Assembly: GCF_946886695.1 (NCBI RefSeq)
Contig: NZ_CAMPJD010000060.1
Location: 1 to 20,025, forward strand
Origin: an uncultured Pseudoxanthomonas sp.
GTDB taxonomy: Bacteria > Pseudomonadota > Gammaproteobacteria > Xanthomonadales > Xanthomonadaceae
Length of the DNA stretch: 20,025 nucleotides
Reading direction: 5' to 3'
Positions 14,142 through 20,025 of this stretch are shown here, in pieces (within the stretch, counting starts at the first letter, position 1; each line of letters begins with the position of its first letter). A program made the position numbers and the translations under genes. Under the pieces are notes generated by a model. That model had not been told where the DNA came from. It saw only the letters and a program-made list of their open reading frames with translations, and made no database searches.

Positions 14142-14147
14142 CATAAT
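14142..14147 (+). promoter_or_regulatory. possible -10 element of the isocitrate dehydrogenase gene
   Basis: CATAAT matches 5 of 6 bases of TATAAT and stands out in GC-rich DNA, 75 bp upstream of the ATG. No good -35 occurs at 16-18 bp; TTGTCG (14126-14131) is only 10 bp away. Weak call. Confidence 0.3.
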
Positions 14148-14221
14148 TGGCGGACAAATCTTCCTTTTCGCGCCCGTCGCGGCCCCGCCCGACGCGTGCC
14201 CCTGTTCGGAAACCCCACTCA

Positions 14222-15229
14222 ATGACCCAGACGATTACGGTCATCCGCGGCGACGGTATTGGCCCGGAGATCATGGACGCCACCCTGTACGTGCTGGAAG
14301 CACTCAAGGTCGGCCTGGCCTATGAAGAAGCCGATGCCGGCTTGGTCGCGCTGGAAAAGCACGGCGATCTGCTGCCGCAGGCGACGCTGGATTCGATCCG
14401 CAAGAACGGCGTGGCGCTGAAAAGCCCACTGACCACGCCGGTGGGCGAGGGCTTCAGTTCGATCAACGTGGCGCTGCGCCGCCACTTCGACCTGTATGCC
14501 AACGTGCGCCCGGCCAAGTCGTTCCCCAACACCAAGTCGCGCTTCCCGACGGGCGTGGACCTGATCACCGTGCGCGAGAACACCGAAGGCGCGTACATCG
14601 GTGAAGGCCAGTCGATCTCGGAAGACGGCGAAACCGCGCTGCTGACGCAGAAGATCACCCGCAAGGGCTCCGAGCGCATCGTGCGCTACGCCTACGACCT
14701 GGCCCGCAAGACTGGCCGCAAGAAGGTCACCATCGTCCACAAGGCCAACATCCTGAAGACCACCTCGGGCCTGTTCCTGAAGGTGGCGCGCGAAGTGGCC
14801 GCGCTGTACCCCGAGATCCAGACCAACGAGATGATCGTGGACAACACCTGCATGCAGCTGGTGATGCGTCCGGAGCAGTTCGACATCATCGTCACCACCA
14901 ACCTGTTCGGCGACATCATTTCCGACCTGTGCGCCGGCCTCGTGGGCGGCCTGGGCCTGGCGCCGGGCGCCAACATCGGTGTCGACGCGGCGATCTTCGA
15001 AGCCGTGCACGGTTCGGCGCCGGATATCGCCGGCAAGGGCGTGGCCAATCCTTGCGCACTGCTGTTGGGCGCCGCGCAGATGCTGGACCACCTGGGCCAG
15101 CCGGAGAAGGCCGAGCGCCTGCGTGCGGCCATCATCGCCACGCTGGAAGCCAAGGATTCGCTGACCCCGGACCTGGGTGGCGAGGGCACCACGATGTCGT
15201 TCGCCAAGGCGATCGCCAGCCGCGTCTGA
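14222..15229 (+). CDS. NAD-dependent isocitrate dehydrogenase
   Basis: This is a 335-residue enzyme of the isocitrate/isopropylmalate dehydrogenase family that oxidises isocitrate to 2-oxoglutarate in the TCA cycle. Substrate residues line up with the E. coli enzyme: S80, N82, R86, R96, R118, Y125, K174, and metal-binding D207, D231 and D235. At the cofactor site G264-S-A-P-D268-I269-A-G the Asp-Ile pair replaces the Lys-Tyr of NADP enzymes, which indicates NAD. Homoisocitrate or isopropylmalate dehydrogenase is less likely given S80/N82 and the missing leuCD neighbours. ATG 14222 gives the usual N-terminus T-Q-T-I-T-V-I-R-G-D-G-I-G; a longer frame from 14147 is rejected. The ribosome site is weak. 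Confidence 0.92.
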   Translation: MTQTITVIRGDGIGPEIMDATLYVLEALKVGLAYEEADAGLVALEKHGDLLPQATLDSIRKNGVALKSPLTTPVGEGFSSINVALRRHFDLYANVRPAKSFPNTKSRFPTGVDLITVRENTEGAYIGEGQSISEDGETALLTQKITRKGSERIVRYAYDLARKTGRKKVTIVHKANILKTTSGLFLKVAREVAALYPEIQTNEMIVDNTCMQLVMRPEQFDIIVTTNLFGDIISDLCAGLVGGLGLAPGANIGVDAAIFEAVHGSAPDIAGKGVANPCALLLGAAQMLDHLGQPEKAERLRAAIIATLEAKDSLTPDLGGEGTTMSFAKAIASRV

Positions 15230-15240
15230 TCGCTTACGAC

Positions 15241-15270
15241 GCCTTGCCGCGCGGATGCGTGCGGCAAGGC
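15241..15270 (+). terminator. 10-bp hairpin after the isocitrate dehydrogenase gene
   Basis: GCCTTGCCGC (15241-15250) and GCGGCAAGGC (15261-15270) pair perfectly around a 10-nt loop, 11 bp after the stop. What follows is GGGTTGGGTG rather than a T-run, so it may act with Rho or protect the 3' end rather than terminate alone. Confidence 0.5.
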
Positions 15271-15273
15271 GGG

Positions 15274-15302
15274 TTGGGTGATCGTTCCCCCTGGGGTATC
15301 CT
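15274..15302 (+). promoter_or_regulatory. possible promoter of the sodium:solute symporter gene
   Basis: TTGGGT (15274-15279) and TATCCT (15297-15302) are 17 bp apart, matching the consensus at 3 of 6 and 4 of 6. The -10 lies in a small inverted repeat, GGGGT (15293-15297) / ACCCC (15305-15309). Confidence 0.3.
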
Positions 15303-15340
15303 CGACCCCATGTTCCTCATGACGCTTGCCGTCGCGCCCG

Positions 15341-17158
15341 ATGGGATCGCTGGCGGTCATTGACTGGACCATCGTCGCCGCCTATCTGGTGGCGACCCTG
15401 CTGGTGGGAGCGTGGGTGTCCCGGTCCGCGGGGCGTTCGCTCGAGTCCTACTTCCTGGCCGACCGCGCATTGCCGTGGTGGTGGCTGGGCACTTCGATGG
15501 CCGCGACCACCTTCGCCGCCGATACGCCGCTGGTGGTTTCAGGCCTGGTTGCCAAGCATGGTGTGGCAGGCAACTGGTTGTGGTGGTCGTGGGCCATTTC
15601 GCACGTGTCGGTCGCCGTGGTGTTCGCCGCGCTGTGGCGGCGCTCGCGCGTCCTCACCGACGCGGAACTGCTGGAGCTGCGCTACTGCGGCCGCTCGGGC
15701 GCGTGGTTGCGCGGGTTCAAGGCGGCGTTCTTCGCGATCCTCATCAACGCCATCATCCTGGGCTGGGTGGTGCGCGCGATGGTGAAGATCGCGGCGCCGT
15801 TCGTTGACTGGACGGCGTGGCTGGGTGCGGATGCGGTGGCGTCGTTCGCCGCGATCTGGCCGGATGCGCTGCTGATCGGCACGCCGGGCGACACGCTCAC
15901 GGTGGTGGTGCTGTTCTGCCTGATCGGTGCCTATTCAAGCCTGGGCGGCATCCGTGGCGTGATCCTGACCGATCTGCTGCAGTTCTGCATGGCGCTGGCC
16001 GGTGGTGTGCTGTTCGCGTGGTTGGCCGTGGATCATGTGGGTGGACTCGCGGGTCTGCGCGAAGGGCTTGCCCGGCATTACGACGTGCCGCAATTGCTTG
16101 CGTTCGTGCCAGCAGCGGATGCCGCGTGGCTGCCGTTGCAGGTATTCCTGGTCTATGTGGCGGTGCAGTGGTGGGCGCAGTACTACAGCGACGGCAGTGG
16201 CTACCTGGCGCAGCGGATATTCACCGCGCGCGATGAGCGGCACGCCGTGGGCGGCGCGCTGTGGTTCGCCGTGCTGAACTACGCCGTGCGCAGTTGGCCA
16301 TGGGTATTGGTGGCGCTGGTGGCGCTGGTGGTATTCCCGCTTGGTATGGCCGGCGAGGGCGCGGCCGCGATCGTCGCCGAGGACCGTGAAATGGCGTATC
16401 CGGTGCTGATGGCGCAGCTGTTGCCGGCGGGTGCGCTGGGCCTGCTGTTTGCTTCGCTGCTGGCCGCCTTCATGAGCACGGTGGATACGCACCTCAACTG
16501 GGGCGCCAGTTACCTCACCCATGATCTTTATCGGCGCTTTCTGCATCCGGACGCCAGCCAGGCGCGCCTGGTGTGGGTCAGTCGCGTGTCCGTCGCGCTG
16601 CTGACGGTCATGGGCGTACTGGTGGCCTCCCAGATCGACAGCATCGAACAGGCATGGCGCTTCTTCATCGCGTTGGGCGCGGGTCTCGGATTGCCCTCGA
16701 TGCTGCGCTGGTTCTGGTGGCGTGCCAACGCATGGACCGAGATTGCAGGGATCGTGTCGGCCGTGGTGTCTTCCGTGTTGCTGTACCGTGGTTTCCCGCA
16801 GGTGCGGGCGGAGTATCTGCTGCTGGCCATCGTGGGCATCTCCACCTCCAGCGCGCTGCTGGCGACGTTCCTCACCCCGCCGGTGCCCAGGGAACACCTC
16901 GCCGCTTTCACGCGACGCGTGCGTCCGCCAGGCTGGTGGCGCGATCTTCCGGATGCGGCACCCAGGCGCTCGCTCGCGTGGTTGGGACTGGCGTGGCTGG
17001 CCGGCAATACCGGCGTGTTCGCGCTGATGTTCGGCATCGGCTCCCTGTTGCTGGGAACGCCCGTGGTTGGCGCAATCCTGGTCATCGTGGGCGGCGCATC
17101 GCTTGTGGCGACGCTGTGGAGTAGCGGGCGCTACCGCAAAGCCTCGGGCCTGGACTAG
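15341..17158 (+). CDS. sodium:solute symporter (SSS family)
   Basis: This is a multi-pass inner-membrane transporter of the SSS/SSF family, importing an unknown solute with Na+. Near the N-terminus it has the family-typical S-Y-F-L-A-D-R-A-L-P-W-W-W-L-G followed by S-M-A-A-T-T-F-A-A-D-T-P, then the G-A-Y-S-S-L-G-G-I-R-G-V segment and about a dozen hydrophobic helices. The 605-residue length exceeds the roughly 500 of PutP, with an extended C-terminus of two extra helices. The start is uncertain: ATG 15341 is the first in-frame ATG but has no ribosome site, TTG 15326 is also in frame, and ATGs at 15310 and 15319 are out of frame. A sugar, amino acid or organic acid substrate cannot be chosen. 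Confidence 0.88.
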   Translation: MGSLAVIDWTIVAAYLVATLLVGAWVSRSAGRSLESYFLADRALPWWWLGTSMAATTFAADTPLVVSGLVAKHGVAGNWLWWSWAISHVSVAVVFAALWRRSRVLTDAELLELRYCGRSGAWLRGFKAAFFAILINAIILGWVVRAMVKIAAPFVDWTAWLGADAVASFAAIWPDALLIGTPGDTLTVVVLFCLIGAYSSLGGIRGVILTDLLQFCMALAGGVLFAWLAVDHVGGLAGLREGLARHYDVPQLLAFVPAADAAWLPLQVFLVYVAVQWWAQYYSDGSGYLAQRIFTARDERHAVGGALWFAVLNYAVRSWPWVLVALVALVVFPLGMAGEGAAAIVAEDREMAYPVLMAQLLPAGALGLLFASLLAAFMSTVDTHLNWGASYLTHDLYRRFLHPDASQARLVWVSRVSVALLTVMGVLVASQIDSIEQAWRFFIALGAGLGLPSMLRWFWWRANAWTEIAGIVSAVVSSVLLYRGFPQVRAEYLLLAIVGISTSSALLATFLTPPVPREHLAAFTRRVRPPGWWRDLPDAAPRRSLAWLGLAWLAGNTGVFALMFGIGSLLLGTPVVGAILVIVGGASLVATLWSSGRYRKASGLD

Positions 17159-17162
17159 CGAG

Positions 17163-17190
17163 GAGAGGCGCGGGGCAGCGTTCTCTTTTT
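17163..17190 (+). terminator. possible Rho-independent terminator after the symporter gene
   Basis: GAGAGGCGC (17163-17171) pairs imperfectly (one bulge, one G-T) with GCGTTCTC (17178-17185) around the loop GGGGCA, followed by TTTTT (17186-17190). It starts 4 bp after the stop codon. Confidence 0.5.
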
Positions 17191-17218
17191 GTCGGCCGGT
17201 GTCCCATCCATGAGGTTG

Positions 17219-17235
17219 GCCGGTACGATGCCGGC
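17219..17235 (+). promoter_or_regulatory. possible -10 region of the nhaC-type gene within an inverted repeat
   Basis: TACGAT (17224-17229; 4 of 6 to TATAAT) is framed by GCCGG (17219-17223) and CCGGC (17231-17235). No good -35 is seen 17 bp upstream. The ATG follows at 17272. Weak call. Confidence 0.22.
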
Positions 17236-17271
17236 ACGCACAATCCGCGGCCCCTCGCAGAAGACCCCGCC

Positions 17272-18615
17272 ATGTCCGTCCGTCCCAGCGCCCTGGCGCT
17301 GACCCCGTTGCTGCTGTTCCTCGCCTTGTTCTTCGGTGCGGGCTTGTACTTCACCGCGCAGGGCGAGGCGATGGGGTTCTATCAGCTGCGCGCGCCCGTG
17401 GCGATCCTGCCGGCGCTGGCGCTCGGCGTATGGCTGGCGCGTCGTCGCGGATTGCCTGCGCAGCAGACGCTGCTCGCCGGCATGGGCGACGGCAACGTCA
17501 TGCTGATGTGCCTGATCTTCCTGCTGGCGGGCGCGTTCGCCACGGTGTCCAAGGCGATCGGCGCGGTCGATGCCGTGGTGGCGCTGGGCCTGGGCGCCTT
17601 GCCGGCGAGCCTGATCCTGCCGGGGTTGTTCCTGGCGGCGGCGTTCGTCTCGCTGTCGATCGGTACCTCGATGGGCACGGTGGCGGCCGTGGTGCCCATC
17701 GCATTAGGAGTTGCCGATGCTGCTGGGCTGGACAGGGTGCTGGTGGTCGGCGCGGTGCTGGGTGGCGCCATGTTCGGCGACAACCTGTCGATCATCTCGG
17801 ATACCACCATCGCCGCCACGCGCAGCCAGGGCGCGGAGATGCGCGACAAGTTCCGTGAGAACTTCAAGATCGCGTTGCCGGCCGCCATCGCAACGCTCTT
17901 GGTTTTGGCAACGCTGGGCGACGTGGCGCCGGTGGCTGCGCCCGATGCGGCGTCACCCTGGCTGGTGTTGCCCTACGTGCTGGTACTCGGATTGGCGCTG
18001 GCCGGACTGGATGTGGTGCTGGTGCTGGCCATCGGGCTGGTCGCTTCGGGCATCTTCGGTTTCGTGCTGGTGGACGACTACGACGCGGTGTCCTACGTGG
18101 GCGACATCTACGTGGGCTTCGAGGGCATGGTGGAGATCACCCTCCTGTCCATCCTCATCGGTGGCCTGGCCGCCCTGATCAAGGCCACCGGAGGCCTGGA
18201 CTGGCTGGCGCAGGTCATCGCACGGTTCGCGCGGGGGCATACGGGGCGCCGGTCCGGCGAAATCAGCATCGCGGCGCTCGCGGCGGGTACCGACGCGTTG
18301 ACGGCGAACAACACCGTCGCGATCCTGGTCACCGGGAGCCTGGCCAAGGACATCGCCCAGCGCCACGGCATCAGTCCACGAAGGGCGGCGAGCATGCTCG
18401 ACATCTTCGCCTGTGTGGTGCAGGGCGTACTGCCCTACGGCGCACAGATCCTGCTGGCGGCCTCGCTGGCGGCGGTGTCGCCACTGGCGCTGGCCGGCAG
18501 CGTGCATTACTGCTGGTGGCTGGCAGTGTCGGCACTGGTGTTCATCGCCTGGTCGACGCGGCGCGCCGCCACGGTCGCGGACCCGGCGTCACAGGATGAG
18601 GCGGTCGGCCCATGA
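17272..18615 (+). CDS. nhaC: NhaC family Na+/H+ antiporter
   Basis: This is a 447-residue inner-membrane antiporter exchanging cytoplasmic Na+ for external H+. About eleven to twelve hydrophobic segments cover the whole length. Family motifs include S-I-G-T-S-M-G-T-V-A near 129-138, M-F-G169-D-N171-L-S-I-I-S-D-T-T-I-A-A-T-R-S-Q-G at 167-187, and a second-half G-T-D-A-L-T-A-N-N-T-V-A motif. The ion-motif Asp and Asn residues are intact. The protein could also carry other cargo, as some NhaC relatives exchange malate/lactate or amino acids. ATG 17272 is the first plausible start, with only a weak AGAAGA upstream. Its TGA is 1 bp from the terminator, and it follows the sodium symporter by 113 bp. 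Confidence 0.88.
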   Translation: MSVRPSALALTPLLLFLALFFGAGLYFTAQGEAMGFYQLRAPVAILPALALGVWLARRRGLPAQQTLLAGMGDGNVMLMCLIFLLAGAFATVSKAIGAVDAVVALGLGALPASLILPGLFLAAAFVSLSIGTSMGTVAAVVPIALGVADAAGLDRVLVVGAVLGGAMFGDNLSIISDTTIAATRSQGAEMRDKFRENFKIALPAAIATLLVLATLGDVAPVAAPDAASPWLVLPYVLVLGLALAGLDVVLVLAIGLVASGIFGFVLVDDYDAVSYVGDIYVGFEGMVEITLLSILIGGLAALIKATGGLDWLAQVIARFARGHTGRRSGEISIAALAAGTDALTANNTVAILVTGSLAKDIAQRHGISPRRAASMLDIFACVVQGVLPYGAQILLAASLAAVSPLALAGSVHYCWWLAVSALVFIAWSTRRAATVADPASQDEAVGP

Positions 18616-18616
18616 A

Positions 18617-18642
18617 AAAAGGGGCGCCGAGGCGCCCCTTTT
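18617..18642. terminator. bidirectional intrinsic terminator between nhaC and the Bax inhibitor-1 gene
   Basis: AAAAGGGGCGCC (18617-18628) and GGCGCCCCTTTT (18631-18642) form a strong GC stem around a short loop. The stem is flanked by an A-run on the left and T-rich DNA on the right, giving a U-tract in both directions. It begins 2 bp after the nhaC stop and 19 bp beyond the stop of the convergent gene, serving both. Confidence 0.92.
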
Positions 18643-18660
18643 CTTTCGCGAGGAATGGAA

Positions 18661-19425
18661 TCAGTCGCGCGACTGCAATTTCGACAGCAGGCGCAGCAGT
18701 TCCAGGTACAGCCACACAAGCGTGACCATCAGGCCGAACGCGCCATACCACTCCATGTATTTCGGCGCGCCCTGCTCGACGCCGGTTTCGATGAAGTCGA
18801 AATCCAGCACCAGGTTCAGCGAGGCGATGACCACGACGAACAGGCTGAAGCCGATGCCGACCAGGCCGGATTCGTGGATCAGCGGGATCTTGATGCCGAA
18901 GAAGCCCAGCGCGATGCTCGCCAGGTAGACCAGTGCGATGCCGCCGGTGGCGGCGACCACGCCGAGCTTGAAGTTCTCGGTGGCCTTGATCAGGCCGCTG
19001 CGGTAGGCGAACAGCAGCGCGAACAGGATGCCGAAGGTCAGCATCACGGCCTGCATCACGATGCCGCCGAACTGCGCGTTGTACACCGCGGAGATCGCGC
19101 CGAGGAAGAACCCTTCGACCAACGCATACAGCGGTGCGGTGACGGGCGACCAGGTCTTCTTGAAGACGGTGATCAGTGCCAGTACCAGGCCGCCGATGGC
19201 ACCGCCCCACATGTACACCGCGAAGCCGGGGGCGGGCAGGCCATCGGGTCCGAGTGCCTGGTTCCACGAGAATGCGGCTGTCAGCACGGTCAGCAACAAC
19301 AGGATGCCGGTCTTGTTGATGGTGCCGTTGAGTGTCATCGCCTCGCCGTCGCGCGCGACGACCGCCCCGCTGCCAAGGTCGAGGAAGGTGGATTCCTTCA
19401 ATGCCGGATTGCCGCTGCGCATCAT
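18661..19425 (-). CDS. Bax inhibitor-1/YccA family membrane protein
   Basis: This is an inner-membrane protein of about 253 residues. After a soluble N-terminus (M-M-R-S-G-N-P-A-L-K-E-S-T-F) come about seven hydrophobic helices. The segment V-E-G-F-F-L-G-A-I-S-A-V-Y near the middle and the acidic D-F-D-F-I-E-T-G-V-E-Q-G-A-P-K-Y-M-E-W-Y near the end are typical of the bacterial BI-1/YccA group, some members of which interact with FtsH or conduct calcium. Two adjacent ATGs (19425 and 19422) follow a GAGGG; either can be the start, while the open frame to 19491 has no better site. Transcription converges on nhaC at the shared terminator. The physiological role is not settled. Confidence 0.9.
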   Translation of the reverse strand: MMRSGNPALKESTFLDLGSGAVVARDGEAMTLNGTINKTGILLLLTVLTAAFSWNQALGPDGLPAPGFAVYMWGGAIGGLVLALITVFKKTWSPVTAPLYALVEGFFLGAISAVYNAQFGGIVMQAVMLTFGILFALLFAYRSGLIKATENFKLGVVAATGGIALVYLASIALGFFGIKIPLIHESGLVGIGFSLFVVVIASLNLVLDFDFIETGVEQGAPKYMEWYGAFGLMVTLVWLYLELLRLLSKLQSRD

Positions 19426-19501
19426 CGTTCCCTCATGTGGTTGCCGGACGTCTGTCCCCAGTGTCTGAGCATATCGCAAGCGATGGAGCATCAGGTTTCG
19501 T

Positions 19502-19530
19502 TTGACAGCAGGGCCGCAGGTTCCGACAAT
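19502..19530 (+). promoter_or_regulatory. sigma-70 promoter of the tRNA cluster
   Basis: A perfect TTGACA (19502-19507) and GACAAT (19525-19530; 4 of 6 to TATAAT) are spaced by exactly 17 bp. The predicted start is near 19537, about 37 nt before tRNA-Pro. No reading frame of interest lies between. This is the strongest promoter in the window. Confidence 0.82.
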
Positions 19531-19573
19531 ACGCGACCTCGTTGGCGTCCAGACGCCATGCCGGGACCCTCGT

Positions 19574-19650
19574 CGGGGTATAGCGCAGTCTGGTAGCGCA
19601 TCTGCTTTGGGAGCAGAGGGTCGGGGGTTCGAATCCCTCTACCCCGACCA
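19574..19650 (+). tRNA. tRNA-Pro (anticodon TGG)
   Basis: This is a 77-nt cloverleaf. The acceptor CGGGGTA pairs with TACCCCG (19640-19646), and discriminator A and the encoded CCA end at 19650. The anticodon stem TCTGC/GCAGA encloses the loop TTTGGGA, placing anticodon TGG at 19608-19610, which reads CCA and other CCN codons. The T arm has GTTCGAATC. It is the first gene of the tRNA cluster. Confidence 0.97.
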
Positions 19651-19706
19651 GTCTGATGTGCTGCCAGTATGTTCCGGCAGGGCGGGGATGCGACAATCCG
19701 GACCGG

Positions 19707-19783
19707 GCGCCCGTAGCTCAACCGGATAGAGCACCGGCCTTCTAAGCCGGCGGTTACAGGTTCGAGTCCTGTCGGGCGCGCCA
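19707..19783 (+). tRNA. tRNA-Arg (anticodon TCT)
   Basis: This is a 77-nt cloverleaf with acceptor GCGCCCG pairing with CGGGCGC (19773-19779), discriminator G and the encoded CCA at 19781-19783. The anticodon stem CCGGC/GCCGG holds the loop CTTCTAA, so the anticodon is TCT (19741-19743), reading AGA and AGG. These codons are rare in GC-rich genomes. It follows tRNA-Pro by 56 bp. Confidence 0.97.
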
Positions 19784-19803
19784 CTTCCGGTGCGGACCGG
19801 AAG
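19784..19803 (+). other. 7-bp hairpin in the tRNA-Arg to tRNA-His spacer
   Basis: CTTCCGG (19784-19790), loop TGCGGA, CCGGAAG (19797-19803) begins directly after the tRNA-Arg CCA. Without a T-tract it is more likely a processing structure than a terminator. Confidence 0.4.
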
Positions 19804-19819
19804 GATGCAGGTTTCAGTG

Positions 19820-19896
19820 GTGGCTGTAGCTCAGCTGGTTAGAGTACTGGATTGTGATTCCAGATGTCGGGGGTTCGAGTCCCCTCAGCCACCCCA
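19820..19896 (+). tRNA. tRNA-His (anticodon GTG)
   Basis: The acceptor GTGGCTG pairs with CAGCCAC (19886-19892), followed by discriminator C and the encoded CCA (19894-19896). The base before the acceptor (19819) is G and faces discriminator C73, the extra G(-1) that identifies tRNA-His to its synthetase. The anticodon stem CTGGA/TCCAG holds the loop TTGTGAT, so the anticodon is GTG (19854-19856). Confidence 0.97.
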
Positions 19897-19924
19897 CTGA
19901 TCGAGGATCTCCGCACCGCGGGGG

Positions 19925-19953
19925 TTCACAGAAAAAGAAGATGCGGTTACACT
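19925..19953 (+). promoter_or_regulatory. possible second promoter before tRNA-Lys
   Basis: TTCACA (19925-19930; 5 of 6 to TTGACA) and TACACT (19948-19953; 4 of 6 to TATAAT) are 17 bp apart, with an A-rich spacer (GAAAAAGAAG) that is unusual in this GC-rich DNA. The predicted start near 19960 is about 11 nt before tRNA-Lys. Confidence 0.6.
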
Positions 19954-19970
19954 ACGCAGCCAGTTTTTCG

Positions 19971-20025
19971 GGGCCGTTAGCTCAGTTGGTAGAGCAGTTG
20001 ACTCTTAATCAATAGGTCCAAGGTT
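19971..20025 (+). tRNA. tRNA-Lys (anticodon CTT), truncated by the window edge
   Basis: The first 55 nt are present: acceptor GGGCCGT, D arm TAGCTCAGTTGGTAGAGC, and anticodon arm GTTGA/TCAAT with the loop CTCTTAA, giving anticodon CTT (20004-20006), which reads AAG. The T arm begins (AAGGTT) and runs off the right edge. The order closely matches E. coli tRNA-Lys apart from the anticodon. Confidence 0.95.

Noticed and set aside
14147..14221. N-terminal extension of isocitrate dehydrogenase by 25 codons
   Set aside because: The extension is Ser/Pro/Arg-rich, begins at the likely -10 element, and the family normally starts at the T-I-T-V-I-R-G-D-G-I-G strand.
13671..14221. Possible CRISPR array or small-RNA gene in the large gap before isocitrate dehydrogenase
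   Set aside because: There are only two long repeats 237 bp apart with internal inverted REPs. Spacing and repeat length do not fit CRISPR, and no promoter-terminator pair for an sRNA was found.
15935..16897. 320-codon open frame on the - strand, antisense to the sodium symporter gene
   Set aside because: Gln/His/Arg-rich shadow of a membrane protein gene with no ribosome site or domain.
1..20025. A novel defence, biosynthetic or mobile system
   Set aside because: Nearly all genes belong to known housekeeping or conserved families in a consistent chromosomal layout; apart from the REP pairs I found no mobile or accessory signature.

Overview
The window is high-GC chromosomal DNA of a gammaproteobacterium, most likely of the Xanthomonadaceae (Pseudoxanthomonas, Stenotrophomonas, Lysobacter or Xanthomonas type). 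The clues are a phoB-phoR-ppk-ppx block, an NAD-type isocitrate dehydrogenase, a BepA-like M48 protease, a YbjQ family protein and REP palindromes of the TCCCGGC/GCCGGGA kind. The genus is inference. I see no phage, IS transposase, CRISPR array, integrase or toxin-antitoxin pair. This is mostly core genome.

Layout. 1-503 (+): the 3' end of a DUF2938 membrane protein and a DUF2798 membrane protein, meeting a convergent leftward run at a nested hairpin (497-534). 528-3580 (-): an unknown 140-aa membrane protein, a DUF6973-like membrane-anchored protein overlapping a YbjQ/UPF0145 gene, a Gfa/CENP-V zinc protein and an aldo/keto reductase. 3632-4888 (-): a GAF-EAL c-di-GMP phosphodiesterase. 5033-11061 (-): the phosphate/polyphosphate block, transcribed phoB, phoR, ppk, ppx. 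A three-repeat Pho box lies upstream of phoB. A REP pair with perfect 25-bp arms lies between phoB and phoR. phoR and ppk overlap by ATGA. 11162-12802 (-): periplasmic M48 protease with a TPR tail.

12991-13670 (+): a glutaredoxin and an AhpD-like CxxC protein, coupled by ATGA. 13671-14221: a 551-bp non-coding stretch with two REP pairs inside a tandem direct repeat (offset 237 bp). 14222-15229 (+): NAD-isocitrate dehydrogenase. 15341-17158 (+): sodium:solute symporter. 17272-18615 (+): NhaC-type Na+/H+ antiporter, ending in a bidirectional terminator shared with the convergent Bax inhibitor-1/YccA gene (18661-19425, -). 19574 to the right edge (+): tRNA-Pro(TGG), tRNA-Arg(TCT), tRNA-His(GTG) and a truncated tRNA-Lys(CTT), with promoter-like elements before tRNA-Pro and before tRNA-Lys.

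How the genes fit. PhoB/PhoR sense low phosphate, while Ppk and Ppx make and degrade polyphosphate, so placing ppk directly on phoR ties the phosphate store to the Pho response. The neighbouring GAF-EAL protein may link second-messenger turnover to this block, but it has its own 144-bp upstream gap. The glutaredoxin/AhpD-like pair is a plausible small thiol-redox unit. The sodium symporter followed by a Na+/H+ antiporter suggests a sodium cycle. No clearly undescribed system is visible. The features most worth checking are the REP pair splitting phoB from phoR, the duplicated REP pairs before the isocitrate dehydrogenase gene, and the three-site Pho box.
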